Positions 7,792 through 15,245 of a stretch of DNA of 40,038 bases are shown here, one piece after another. The notes under the pieces are model-generated. The model was not told the DNA's origin and made no database searches. It worked only from the letters and a program-made list of their open reading frames with translations. Location: contig JAVBLP010000008.1 in the NCBI GenBank assembly GCA_031553505.1, forward strand, positions 1 through 40,038, given 5' to 3'. Both the position numbers and the translations under genes were made by a program. The DNA comes from JAVBLP01 sp031553505 (GTDB taxonomy: Bacteria; Elusimicrobiota; Endomicrobiia; Endomicrobiales; Endomicrobiaceae). The number at the start of each line of letters is the position of its first letter. Positions within the stretch are counted from its first letter, which is position 1.

Positions 7792-8781
7792 TTAGATTCT
7801 GAGAACTGCCGCGCCCCAAGTAAAACCGCCGCCAAAAGCTACAAGTTCAACTAAATCGCCTGTTTTAAGCGCACCTGTTTTAAGCGCTTCATCAAGGGCT
7901 GTTATTGTGGTAGCTGCGGATATATTGCCTGTTTTGTGTATATTTACAAATACCTTTCCCATTGAAACATCAAGCTTTTTTGCTACAGCTTCAATAATTC
8001 TCATATTGGCCTGGTGAGGTATAAAAAGAGTAATATCTTCCGGTTTTTTTCCTGCCAGTTCTAAAGCTTTCTCAGCTGCAAGCCCCATCTTTGTTACGGC
8101 AACTTTAAAAACTTCTTTACCTGCCATCTTTATTGTATGTTTTTTTTCATTGACGCTTTCAACGGTCGCAGGACATGCCGAGCCGCCTCCGGGCATGAAA
8201 AGCAAATCATGATAAGAACCGTCTGCTCCTAAAAACACGGAAAGCATATCATCGTTTTTTTCCGATGCAGACAAAATCATTGCGCCGGCGCCGTCGCCGA
8301 ATAAAACACATGTATTTCTGTCTGTCCAATCCGTAAATTTTGAGAGCGTTTCCACGCCTACAAGAAGTATATTTTTATACATTCCTGATTCTATATACGC
8401 TTTAGCTATTGAAAGTCCGTATATAAAGCCCGTGCAGGCAGCGGATAAATCAAAAGCGGGAGATTCTTTTATGCCGAGTTTGTTTTGGAGTAAACATGCG
8501 GTTGAAGGAAAAAACATATCGGGAGTGGCAGTCGCAAGCAGAATCAAATCAATTTCTTCAGGCTTAATGTTTGCTGATTTCAAAGCTTCAAGCGAAGCCT
8601 GATACGCAAGGTCTGACGTAGTTTCATTTTTTGCGGCTATATGCCTTTCTTTTATGCCTGTCCTTGTGGTTATCCATTCATCAGACGTATCCACAATACT
8701 TTCTAAATCTTTATTTGTAAGAACTTTTTTAGGGAAATATGAACCTGTCCCTAAAATTTTTACGCCAAATTTTTTATTCAT
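7792..8781 (-). CDS. fabH: 3-oxoacyl-[acyl-carrier-protein] synthase III
   Basis: Initiates fatty-acid synthesis by condensing an acyl-CoA (usually acetyl-CoA) with malonyl-ACP. The catalytic Cys116 is in LSAACTGFIYG, His256 in IPHQANMRI and Asn286 in KTGNISAATT, so the triad is complete. I place the start at 8781 (MNKKFGVKILGTGSYFP, 329 residues) because the family begins a few residues before the GTGSYFP motif and AAGGAA lies upstream, though at a rather long 13 bases. The frame is open 14 codons further to 8823, overlapping plsX. It follows plsX in the conserved plsX-fabH order. Confidence 0.95.
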   Translation of the reverse strand: MNKKFGVKILGTGSYFPKKVLTNKDLESIVDTSDEWITTRTGIKERHIAAKNETTSDLAYQASLEALKSANIKPEEIDLILLATATPDMFFPSTACLLQNKLGIKESPAFDLSAACTGFIYGLSIAKAYIESGMYKNILLVGVETLSKFTDWTDRNTCVLFGDGAGAMILSASEKNDDMLSVFLGADGSYHDLLFMPGGGSACPATVESVNEKKHTIKMAGKEVFKVAVTKMGLAAEKALELAGKKPEDITLFIPHQANMRIIEAVAKKLDVSMGKVFVNIHKTGNISAATTITALDEALKTGALKTGDLVELVAFGGGFTWGAAVLRI

Positions 8782-8803
8782 TATTATAATACCATTCCTT
8801 GCA

Positions 8804-9811
8804 TTAAACAGCGTACTTTGCAATCGCTTCCTTTATTTCATTTGTAACGTCATGCTCAGCCGCTCTCGCACCTGCAAGAATCGCATTTTTTACGGCCTTT
8901 CCTTCAGATCTGCCGTGACCGATTACGCATACGCCATCAACCCCAAGCAACGGGGCGCCGCCGGCTTCATTGTAATCAACTTTTTTTCTTAAATCTTTCA
9001 GAGCCATCCACAGAAAAGGCAGTGATGCCCACGCAATAGGATGTTTTTTAAGCCCTTGTTTTACAAGTTTCAGCATCATTCCGGCAAGACCTTCGCCGAA
9101 TTTCAGTATAACATTTCCTACAAAACCGTCGCATATAACTATATCGGCCTTGCCTGCAGGAATGTCCCTTCCTTCTATATTACCTACAAAGTTTAAATCA
9201 GTTTTTTTGAGAAGTTCAAAAGCTTCAAGAGTAAGCTCGTTCCCTTTGCTTGACTCTTCGCCAATAGAAACAAGCCCTATTCTGGGCCTTTCCACACCGG
9301 CAACTTTCTCGTAGTACAGGCTTGCCATAATCGCAAACTGCAAAAGATGTTCAGGTTTACAGTCCGCATTAGCGCCAGCGTCAGCTATTATGCAGCTTCC
9401 GTTTACCGTAGGAAAAACGGTAGAAATAGCAGGTCTTAAAACACCTTCTATTCTTTTAAGATAAAAAAGGGCCGCGGCCATTGCTGCCCCGGAATTTCCC
9501 ATAGATACAAAAGCATCAGCCTTTCCTTCCGCGACAAGTTTAGCGGAAACGGATAAAGAAGAGTCTTTTTTCTGCCTTACGGCTTTAGCGGGATGCTCAT
9601 CCATCCCGATAACTTCAGTTGCGTTGATTATTTCAATGTCTAACGACGTAATATTATGCTTTTTTTGGTGTTTCAAAAGCTCTTCTGCAATTATTTTCTC
9701 CGGGCCGACAAGCAAGACCTTATGGTCAGACCCTTTGGCAGCGAGAATGGCGCCTTCCACTGTGGAAACAGGCGCATTATCTCCCCCCATTGCATCGAGT
9801 GCAATTTTCAT
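8804..9811 (-). CDS. plsX: Phosphate acyltransferase
   Basis: Converts acyl-ACP to acyl-phosphate, the donor used by PlsY for the first step of phospholipid synthesis. The N-terminal signature MKIALDAMGGDNAP is perfect for PlsX. Further family stretches include VSMGNSGAAMAAAL, DAGANADC and CDGFVGNVILK. Length is 335 residues, as expected. The start is one base past the rpmF stop, with AGAGG in the end of rpmF. It sits in the textbook cluster yceD-rpmF-plsX-fabH. No plsY is present here. Confidence 0.97.
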   Translation of the reverse strand: MKIALDAMGGDNAPVSTVEGAILAAKGSDHKVLLVGPEKIIAEELLKHQKKHNITSLDIEIINATEVIGMDEHPAKAVRQKKDSSLSVSAKLVAEGKADAFVSMGNSGAAMAAALFYLKRIEGVLRPAISTVFPTVNGSCIIADAGANADCKPEHLLQFAIMASLYYEKVAGVERPRIGLVSIGEESSKGNELTLEAFELLKKTDLNFVGNIEGRDIPAGKADIVICDGFVGNVILKFGEGLAGMMLKLVKQGLKKHPIAWASLPFLWMALKDLRKKVDYNEAGGAPLLGVDGVCVIGHGRSEGKAVKNAILAGARAAEHDVTNEIKEAIAKYAV

Positions 9812-9812
9812 T

Positions 9813-10037
9813 TTATTTGGAAGCCTCTTGTTGTTGGTTTTGTTCAGCTGACTTCTTTACTTTTCTTGGAACGATAAGTTTGCCGTTATAAAATCCGCAT
9901 TCAGCGCAGACTTTATGCGGCATTTTTGGCGCGCCGCAATTTGAGCATTTGCTCGCATTAGGAGCATCGAGTTTTGAATTCGCAGATCTTCTTGAATCCC
10001 TGCGGTGCGGGGTGTGTTTTCTTTTTGGATTTGGCAT
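9813..10037 (-). CDS. rpmF: 50S ribosomal protein L32
   Basis: Small large-subunit ribosomal protein. The N-terminus MPNPKRKHTPHRRDSRR is diagnostic for L32. A zinc-ribbon CSNC...CAEC (Cys31, 34, 44, 47) marks the zinc-binding form. At 74 residues it is longer than the usual 57-62; the excess is a polar, Gln/Glu/Lys-rich C-terminal tail. GGAGGAAG stands 7 bases before the ATG. The location between yceD and plsX is conserved across bacteria and links ribosome and membrane synthesis. Confidence 0.97.
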   Translation of the reverse strand: MPNPKRKHTPHRRDSRRSANSKLDAPNASKCSNCGAPKMPHKVCAECGFYNGKLIVPRKVKKSAEQNQQQEASK

Positions 10038-10052
10038 TTTTACTTCCTCCGG

Positions 10053-10517
10053 TTATTTGTTGTTTTTCTGGTTAAATAAAACTTTCCATCTTTCTTTATT
10101 AAATTCTTCGCTTTGTTTTTCTTCGCAAGAGCACTTATCATGCTCTGTATTGTGTTTGCCGCACTTTGCGCATATGCCCAAACATTCGGTATTGCACAGC
10201 GGCTTTACTGGCAAATCCAGCACTATTCTCTGACGTATTTCATCGCTTATATCTATCTCTCCGCCAAGAATATCCATATCGCACTCCATATAAATTTCTA
10301 TGGGGTGCCGGTAAGCAGAAAGGCAGCGGGCGCATTCCGTATTAACATAACCTTCTATTGCACCGTTTACATGCACTTTGTCATCTGATACTTTTGTTAC
10401 TTCGAGGTTGACAGATATATTTGAAGGAAAACCTATGTCATCTTCAAACTTATCAACGCGTATTTCAAGCGTTTCATTTTTCAAAAAATCAGTTGAATTA
10501 ATAATTAATTGCTTCAT
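10053..10517 (-). CDS. yceD: YceD/DUF177 family protein
   Basis: Member of the YceD (DUF177) family, almost always encoded next to rpmF; its members have been linked to large-subunit rRNA maturation. The protein is 154 residues. A CxxC pair occurs in ECARCLSAY, and the C-terminal half carries the characteristic PLCNTECLGICAKCGKHN block, likely to bind a metal. Start choice: ATG at 10517, with no ribosome binding site. A perfect-consensus promoter places the predicted transcription start only about 9 bases upstream, so the mRNA leader is very short. The exact biochemical activity is not established here. Confidence 0.88.
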   Translation of the reverse strand: MKQLIINSTDFLKNETLEIRVDKFEDDIGFPSNISVNLEVTKVSDDKVHVNGAIEGYVNTECARCLSAYRHPIEIYMECDMDILGGEIDISDEIRQRIVLDLPVKPLCNTECLGICAKCGKHNTEHDKCSCEEKQSEEFNKERWKVLFNQKNNK

Positions 10518-10532
10518 AAATACAAGTACCAG

Positions 10533-10562
10533 ATTATAAAATGTTGTCTATTCGTTTGTCAA
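10533..10562 (-). promoter_or_regulatory. Perfect-consensus promoter for yceD-rpmF-plsX-fab
   Basis: TTGACA (10562-10557) and TATAAT (10538-10533) are both perfect, with an 18-base spacer. The -35 box is inside the last codons of ackA. This should make the ribosomal protein and lipid genes transcribable independently of icd-ndk-ackA. Confidence 0.8.
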
Positions 10563-11756
10563 TACCCTTTTGGATTCCCTTGCAATCATAAGTTCTTCAT
10601 TTGTGGGTATTATCATAACTTTGACTTTTGAGTTTGGGGTTGAAATAAATCTTTCGCTGCTTGAAGGCTCATTGTTAATATCTGTGTCTATCTCAATGCC
10701 GAGAGCCGATAAATGCTGGCATATTTTTTCCCTGACTGAAGGAGAATTTTCACCGATTCCCGCAGTAAAGACAAGACCGTCAATGCCGTTTAATATGCCA
10801 AAATACGCGCTTATATACTTTTTAACGCTGTAACAGAGCATTTCAAACGCAAGTTTTGCTTTTTTATTTCCTGCCGCTACAGCTTTGACTATAGTCCTCA
10901 TATCTCCGGAAAGACCGGATATGCCCAAAAGTCCGCTTTTTTTGTTCATAAGGACATTAAGCGCTTCAGGATCTTTCATTTCAGGGTTCATATTAATAAT
11001 ATAAGGAATTATTGCCGGATCTATATCGCCGCACCTGGATCCCATTACAACGCCCTGCAAAGGCGTAAAACCCATTGAAGTATCTATAACTTTGCCGAAT
11101 TCAATTGCAGCAAGGCTGCTGCCGTTGCCTAAATGGCAGGTAATAATTTTTAAGCTGTCTATTGGCTTCTCAAGCATAATCGCGGCTCTTTTGGAAACAT
11201 AGTTGTGCGAAGTTCCGTGGAAACCGTACTTTCTTATATGGTCTTTTTCATAATATTCATAGGGAAGGGCGTACATATACGCGTAATCCGGTATTGTCTG
11301 ATGGAAAGCCGTGTCAAACACTAAAACCGAAGGAATGCCGGGAAGCATTTTTTCTACCGCCAAAATACCGGCATAATGGCCCGGAGTATGCAACGGCGCT
11401 ATTGAAAAACATTCTTTTAAGCCTTTTTTTACGTCTTCATCAACGAGAACCGATTTTGAAAATTTATCGCCGCCGTGCACTATTCTATGCCCTACAACCG
11501 CAATTTCATCTATATTTTTTATGCTGCCGGTTTCTTTGTCCATCAAATCTTTAATTATAAGTTCTACCGCGTCCGTATGATTTGTGACTTTTACTGCGTC
11601 TTCTTTTTCTTCAGTGCCGACAGTCTGCCTTTTATAGTAAGCCTCCGGCAAGCCTATGCACTCTACTATTCCCCACGCAATTTTTTTTTCGGTATCCATC
11701 TTGAAAAGCGTGTATTTTACCGAAGATGATCCGCAGTTTACAACCAATACTTTCAT
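10548..11756 (-). CDS. ackA: Acetate kinase
   Basis: Interconverts acetyl-phosphate + ADP and acetate + ATP, the last energy-yielding step of acetate fermentation. Motifs seen: NCGSSSVKY at residues 6-14, GHRIVHGGDKF, YGFHGTSHNYVS and MGSRCGDIDPA. Length is 402 residues, full size. AAGGAA lies about 8 bases before the ATG. It follows ndk with a 3-base gap. The usual partner pta (phosphotransacetylase) is not in the window. Acetyl-phosphate links this enzyme to the acetyl-CoA pool used by the fatty-acid genes downstream. Confidence 0.97.
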   Translation of the reverse strand: MKVLVVNCGSSSVKYTLFKMDTEKKIAWGIVECIGLPEAYYKRQTVGTEEKEDAVKVTNHTDAVELIIKDLMDKETGSIKNIDEIAVVGHRIVHGGDKFSKSVLVDEDVKKGLKECFSIAPLHTPGHYAGILAVEKMLPGIPSVLVFDTAFHQTIPDYAYMYALPYEYYEKDHIRKYGFHGTSHNYVSKRAAIMLEKPIDSLKIITCHLGNGSSLAAIEFGKVIDTSMGFTPLQGVVMGSRCGDIDPAIIPYIINMNPEMKDPEALNVLMNKKSGLLGISGLSGDMRTIVKAVAAGNKKAKLAFEMLCYSVKKYISAYFGILNGIDGLVFTAGIGENSPSVREKICQHLSALGIEIDTDINNEPSSSERFISTPNSKVKVMIIPTNEELMIARESKRVLTNE

Positions 11757-11759
11757 TTT

Positions 11760-12200
11760 TTATTCCTTCCAGTCATTATAATTATATTTCATAAAATCTT
11801 TTTCAGAAAAAAAGACAGCCAGCTCTTTCTGAGCGTTTTCCGGGCTGTCGGAAGCGTGGACAATGTTTTTTCGTCCGTCGGTTCCAAACATATTTCTAAG
11901 CGTTCCTTCCGCAGCGTCTTTCGAGTTTGTCGCGCCGATTATTTTCCTTACCTTTGATACGGCGCCCTCGTCTTCCCACGCCATAACTATCAAAGGGGCA
12001 GAACACATAAAATTTACAAGCGGTATAAAAAAATCCTTATCTTTATGTACGGCGTAAAAAGCTTCAATAACGGCTCTTTCGGGTTTTACCATTCTCATAG
12101 CGGTAAGCTTAAGCCCTTCCGCGTCAAATCTTTTGATTATGTCTCCGGAAACCTTTTTACATACTCCGTCCGGCTTAATTATTACGCAGGTTCTTTCCAT
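11760..12200 (-). CDS. ndk: Nucleoside diphosphate kinase
   Basis: Transfers the gamma-phosphate of ATP to nucleoside diphosphates through a phospho-histidine. The active site His115 is in NIVHASDSPENA, the family signature. The N-terminus ERTCVIIKPDGV is typical. At 146 residues it is complete. It lies 3 bases after icd and 3 bases before ackA, so the three are transcribed together. The ribosome binding site is weak, suggesting coupling with icd. Confidence 0.97.
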   Translation of the reverse strand: MERTCVIIKPDGVCKKVSGDIIKRFDAEGLKLTAMRMVKPERAVIEAFYAVHKDKDFFIPLVNFMCSAPLIVMAWEDEGAVSKVRKIIGATNSKDAAEGTLRNMFGTDGRKNIVHASDSPENAQKELAVFFSEKDFMKYNYNDWKE

Positions 12201-12203
12201 TGT

Positions 12204-13256
12204 TTATTTCAACTTATTAATTATAGCCTGCCCCATTTCTCTTGTTCCCACAACTCCGCCCAAATCGTAAGTTACATGTTTTTTTTCAGCGATAACGTCA
12301 GAAACGGCTTTTTCAAGTCTGAACGCCGCGGCACTTTCGCCTATATAATCAAGCATAAGCTTTGCCGAAAGAATCAAAGCGGTAGGGTTTACCTTATTCA
12401 TTCCTTTGTATTTGGGGGCTGAACCGTGAACCGCCTCAAAAACCGCTATGTCTTTACCAAAATTAGCTCCGGGAGCAACGCCTAAACCGCCCACTAAACC
12501 GGCGCAAAGGTCTGACAAAATATCGCCGTAAAGGTTGGGAAGCGCTATAACGTCATAAAGTTCCGGTTTCTGCACAAGCTGCATACACATATTGTCTATC
12601 AACCTTTCTTCATACTCTATTTTGCCCTCATATTCTTTTGCGACTTCCCTTGCGACTTTATAAAAAAGTCCGTCGGTACATTTCATTATATTAGCTTTTG
12701 TTACAGCAGTTACTTTTCTTCTGTCATGTTTTACGGCATAATCAAAAGCAAATCTGACTATCCTCTCCGTTCCAAAAGCCGAAATAGGCTTAATCGATAT
12801 CGCGGAGTGCTCTCTTATTTTATTTTTAGATATTTTTATAATTTCTTCTGATTCAGCGCTGTCTTCAGGAAACTCTACTCCGGCATATAAATCTTCGGTA
12901 TTTTCCCTTACAACAACCAAATCTATATTATCGTACTTTGATTTTACGCCTTTATACGTTTTGCATGGCCTCAAGCATGAATACAAGTCAAGCTCTTTTC
13001 TTATGGCTACGTTTACGGAGCGGAAACCTGTGCCGATCGGCGTAGTGATAGGGCCTTTAAGCGCGACTTTATTCTTTGCTATGGAGTCTAAAGTGCTCTG
13101 CGGAAGAGGGGTTCCTTCTTTTTCCATTATATCAACGCCCGCATGTGCTATTTCCCAATCAATTTTAACGCCGGTAGCTTCAACAACTTTCGCTGTTACT
13201 TCCGTAATTTCTGGGCCCGTGCCGTCTCCAGGTATAAGCGTAATTTTGTGTGCCAT
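12204..13256 (-). CDS. icd: Isocitrate dehydrogenase (NAD-type, isocitrate/isopropylmalate dehydrogenase family)
   Basis: Oxidative decarboxylation of isocitrate to 2-oxoglutarate is the best guess. The 350-residue protein starts with ITLIPGDGTGPEI, has the substrate loop RSVNVAIRKELDLYSCLRP (the Ser-x-Asn-x-x-x-Arg pattern of isocitrate dehydrogenases), the ENTEDLYAGVE stretch and the cofactor motif HGSAPKYKG. The size and lack of insertions resemble NAD-dependent rather than E. coli-type NADP enzymes. Isopropylmalate or homoisocitrate dehydrogenase remain possible because the family is close-knit, but the substrate loop argues for isocitrate. AGGAG precedes the ATG by 8 bases and a near-perfect promoter lies 54-82 bases upstream. 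It heads the icd-ndk-ackA unit. Confidence 0.88.
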   Translation of the reverse strand: MAHKITLIPGDGTGPEITEVTAKVVEATGVKIDWEIAHAGVDIMEKEGTPLPQSTLDSIAKNKVALKGPITTPIGTGFRSVNVAIRKELDLYSCLRPCKTYKGVKSKYDNIDLVVVRENTEDLYAGVEFPEDSAESEEIIKISKNKIREHSAISIKPISAFGTERIVRFAFDYAVKHDRRKVTAVTKANIMKCTDGLFYKVAREVAKEYEGKIEYEERLIDNMCMQLVQKPELYDVIALPNLYGDILSDLCAGLVGGLGVAPGANFGKDIAVFEAVHGSAPKYKGMNKVNPTALILSAKLMLDYIGESAAAFRLEKAVSDVIAEKKHVTYDLGGVVGTREMGQAIINKLK

Positions 13257-13309
13257 AAAACGTCTCCTAAATAGAAAATATGTTTATTTTTCAATAAAAA
13301 TTAAGTTTA

Positions 13310-13338
13310 ATTTTAGCGTTTTTTGGGTAAATTGTCAA
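13310..13338 (-). promoter_or_regulatory. Strong promoter for icd-ndk-ackA
   Basis: TTGACA (13338-13333), a 17-base spacer and TAAAAT (13315-13310) give one of the best promoters in the window. The leader to icd is about 45 bases. Confidence 0.8.
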
Positions 13339-13344
13339 GATAAA

Positions 13345-13384
13345 ATGAAGCTGTAAAAACAAAAACATATTATATTTACAATAT
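13345..13384 (-). terminator. Weak possible terminator after the TMTC-like gene
   Basis: A short ATATT/AATAT stem (13372-13384) is followed, after a few bases, by GTTTTTGTTTTT on the minus strand. The stem is short and AT-only, so termination here would be weak. Confidence 0.25.
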
Positions 13385-13388
13385 TTTT

Positions 13389-14984
13389 TTAGTTTTGCGC
13401 CATAGCATCTTTAATTTTCTGGTATCTTTCCATATACGCCTTTCTTTCGGGCCTTATTTTTTGAAGTTTCTCAGTCAAAGCCAAAGCTTCCTTATATCTG
13501 CCTTGAAGAAAATATATTTCACTCAAATTTTCAAGAGATACTTCATTTTCAGGAAAAATAGCCAGCATCTGATGTATTATATGTTCACTTTCATCATACA
13601 TTCCGTTTACGGCATAAATATATATTAATAATTCAGCGTAGTGCTTGCTGTATTGCCCTGTTTTGTCCGGTTTAACCTGCATCATCACATTAAGGGCATC
13701 TTTAAATAAACCGTTTTTTGCGTAATATTTTGAAACAAGCACCTTTACTAATGAAGATTCCGGCTGCTCTTTAAGCGCACTTGATACAAACACATCATTA
13801 TTTTTAAAACTGTTTACATTAACATACGCAAAAGAGATAAATATACAAATCATGCATATAATAAGAAAAAGTAAAAATTTTTTTACTCCGGGATTTTTTT
13901 GCGTCATACCGGCAACAAACTCTATAAACGCTATTATTATTCCTATGGAAGCAAAATACAGTCTGTGCGGATACCAGTAATTATCAGAAAGGACAAGCGT
14001 TGGCAAAAGAAATGTAAAAAACCAAATATACCCAAACAATATTATATGTTTCCTTCCTGTCGCAAAAAATAAAGAGGCAATCAGCGGCACGGATAAAAAT
14101 ATTAATGAAACTATTGATAAATAATTTAACGGAATTAATTCAGGTATAACATAAATGCGGGATGGTATCATCAGATATTCAATGTAAATAAAATATGCAT
14201 TCATGGATTGGAAAATACTTTTAAACCATTTCATTATGGCGAAAGCTTCTTTACCCTGTCCGCCAACAGCATAGTTTCTTAAAATCATATATAAAAACAC
14301 GATTAAAAGCATAAAAAAGAATATCTTCAGATAATCTGCTTTTTTCGGATTTTTACAGAACACATAAATAAATAACGGAGCCATAGCCAACATAATTATG
14401 GAAGTTTCTTTAATGAACATGGCAGCAAAAAAAGAAATCATCGCAAGCAAAAGCTTATATTTATTCTTTTTACCGGATGCAAAGTAATCCAGAGTAAAAA
14501 TAAACGTTAAGAGCAATGCGACAGTCAGCAAAGTATCATTTCTTCCTGGAATCCATGCCACTGCATGCCCAAACGCCGGATGAACGGCGAATAAAAGCGT
14601 GAATAACATGGAAAAATTTTCATCAAAATTGAGTTTTCTAAAAAAAACAAATAGTAAAAACACAGAAATGCAATGCAGCAAAAGACCTGTAAAATGATAC
14701 ATGAACGGGTTTTTTCCTGATATCATAGCATCAATTGAAAATGACAAAGTTAGCAAGGGCCTGTAAAACAACTCTTCTTTTGAGTTAAATACTGACTTTG
14801 TGAAAAAAGCAGGAATCTTTTTATAATCAGAAATTAAATCATAATTATCCAAAACAAGCCTGTCGTCATCAAAATAAACATAATCATAATTAAGCGTTTT
14901 GCCATATACAAACGCTATTGCGGAAAACAAAACAATAGAAAAAATTATTTTTTTATTTTTTATTCGGAACTTTTTTATAGTCAT
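13389..14984 (-). CDS. TMTC-like membrane glycosyltransferase (GT-C fold) with C-terminal TPRs
   Basis: A polytopic membrane protein of 531 residues with roughly ten hydrophobic segments followed by a soluble tail. The first extracytoplasmic loop carries the acidic triplet FDDDRLVLDN (Asp39-41) and later ELFYRPLLTL, then VHPAFGHAVAWIPGRND. These match the pattern of TMTC-type and related O-mannosyl/O-glycosyl transferases that use lipid-linked sugars at the outer face of the membrane. From about residue 405 to the end there are at least three TPR units (for example NLSEIYFLQGRYKEALAL), probably for binding the protein substrate. The gene stands alone between serA and icd. The substrate sugar is unknown. 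GGGA about 9 bases before the ATG is a modest ribosome binding site. The frame stays open upstream into AT-rich sequence, but without a usable start. Confidence 0.72.
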   Translation of the reverse strand: MTIKKFRIKNKKIIFSIVLFSAIAFVYGKTLNYDYVYFDDDRLVLDNYDLISDYKKIPAFFTKSVFNSKEELFYRPLLTLSFSIDAMISGKNPFMYHFTGLLLHCISVFLLFVFFRKLNFDENFSMLFTLLFAVHPAFGHAVAWIPGRNDTLLTVALLLTFIFTLDYFASGKKNKYKLLLAMISFFAAMFIKETSIIMLAMAPLFIYVFCKNPKKADYLKIFFFMLLIVFLYMILRNYAVGGQGKEAFAIMKWFKSIFQSMNAYFIYIEYLMIPSRIYVIPELIPLNYLSIVSLIFLSVPLIASLFFATGRKHIILFGYIWFFTFLLPTLVLSDNYWYPHRLYFASIGIIIAFIEFVAGMTQKNPGVKKFLLFLIICMICIFISFAYVNVNSFKNNDVFVSSALKEQPESSLVKVLVSKYYAKNGLFKDALNVMMQVKPDKTGQYSKHYAELLIYIYAVNGMYDESEHIIHQMLAIFPENEVSLENLSEIYFLQGRYKEALALTEKLQKIRPERKAYMERYQKIKDAMAQN

Positions 14985-15196
14985 ACTTTTTCCCGTGTAA
15001 AACGATTTAAAAACTTTTTTAATTATTTTTATACATATTCGTATCAGTATATTTTTATTAGAGAAAAGCCAAAAAAATGAAATAGAAAAAAAACATAAAA
15101 TCTGCGCCGGCAGCAGGAATAATCAATACCGCAAAGAACACAATAAAAAAAAAGAGAATGCAGCTACGACAGAAACAATTAAATCCTATCACATAT

Positions 15197-15234
15197 AAAA
15201 AAGGGCACGGGATTTAAATCCGATGCCCTTTTTT
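15197..15234 (-). terminator. Intrinsic terminator after serA
   Basis: GGGCA/TGCCC plus an inner CGGATTT/AAATCCG stem (one bulged base) is followed by TTTTTT on the minus strand (15202-15197). It starts 12 bases past the serA stop and ends the tig-clp-lon-serA unit. The rest of the 261-base gap to the TMTC-like gene is AT-rich without an obvious gene. Confidence 0.88.
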
Positions 15235-15245
15235 AACGCATTTAT

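Noticed and set aside
14985..15120. Upstream in-frame extension of the TMTC-like gene
   Set aside because: The frame stays open for about 44 codons, but there is no usable start codon with a ribosome binding site and the sequence is a T-rich leader.
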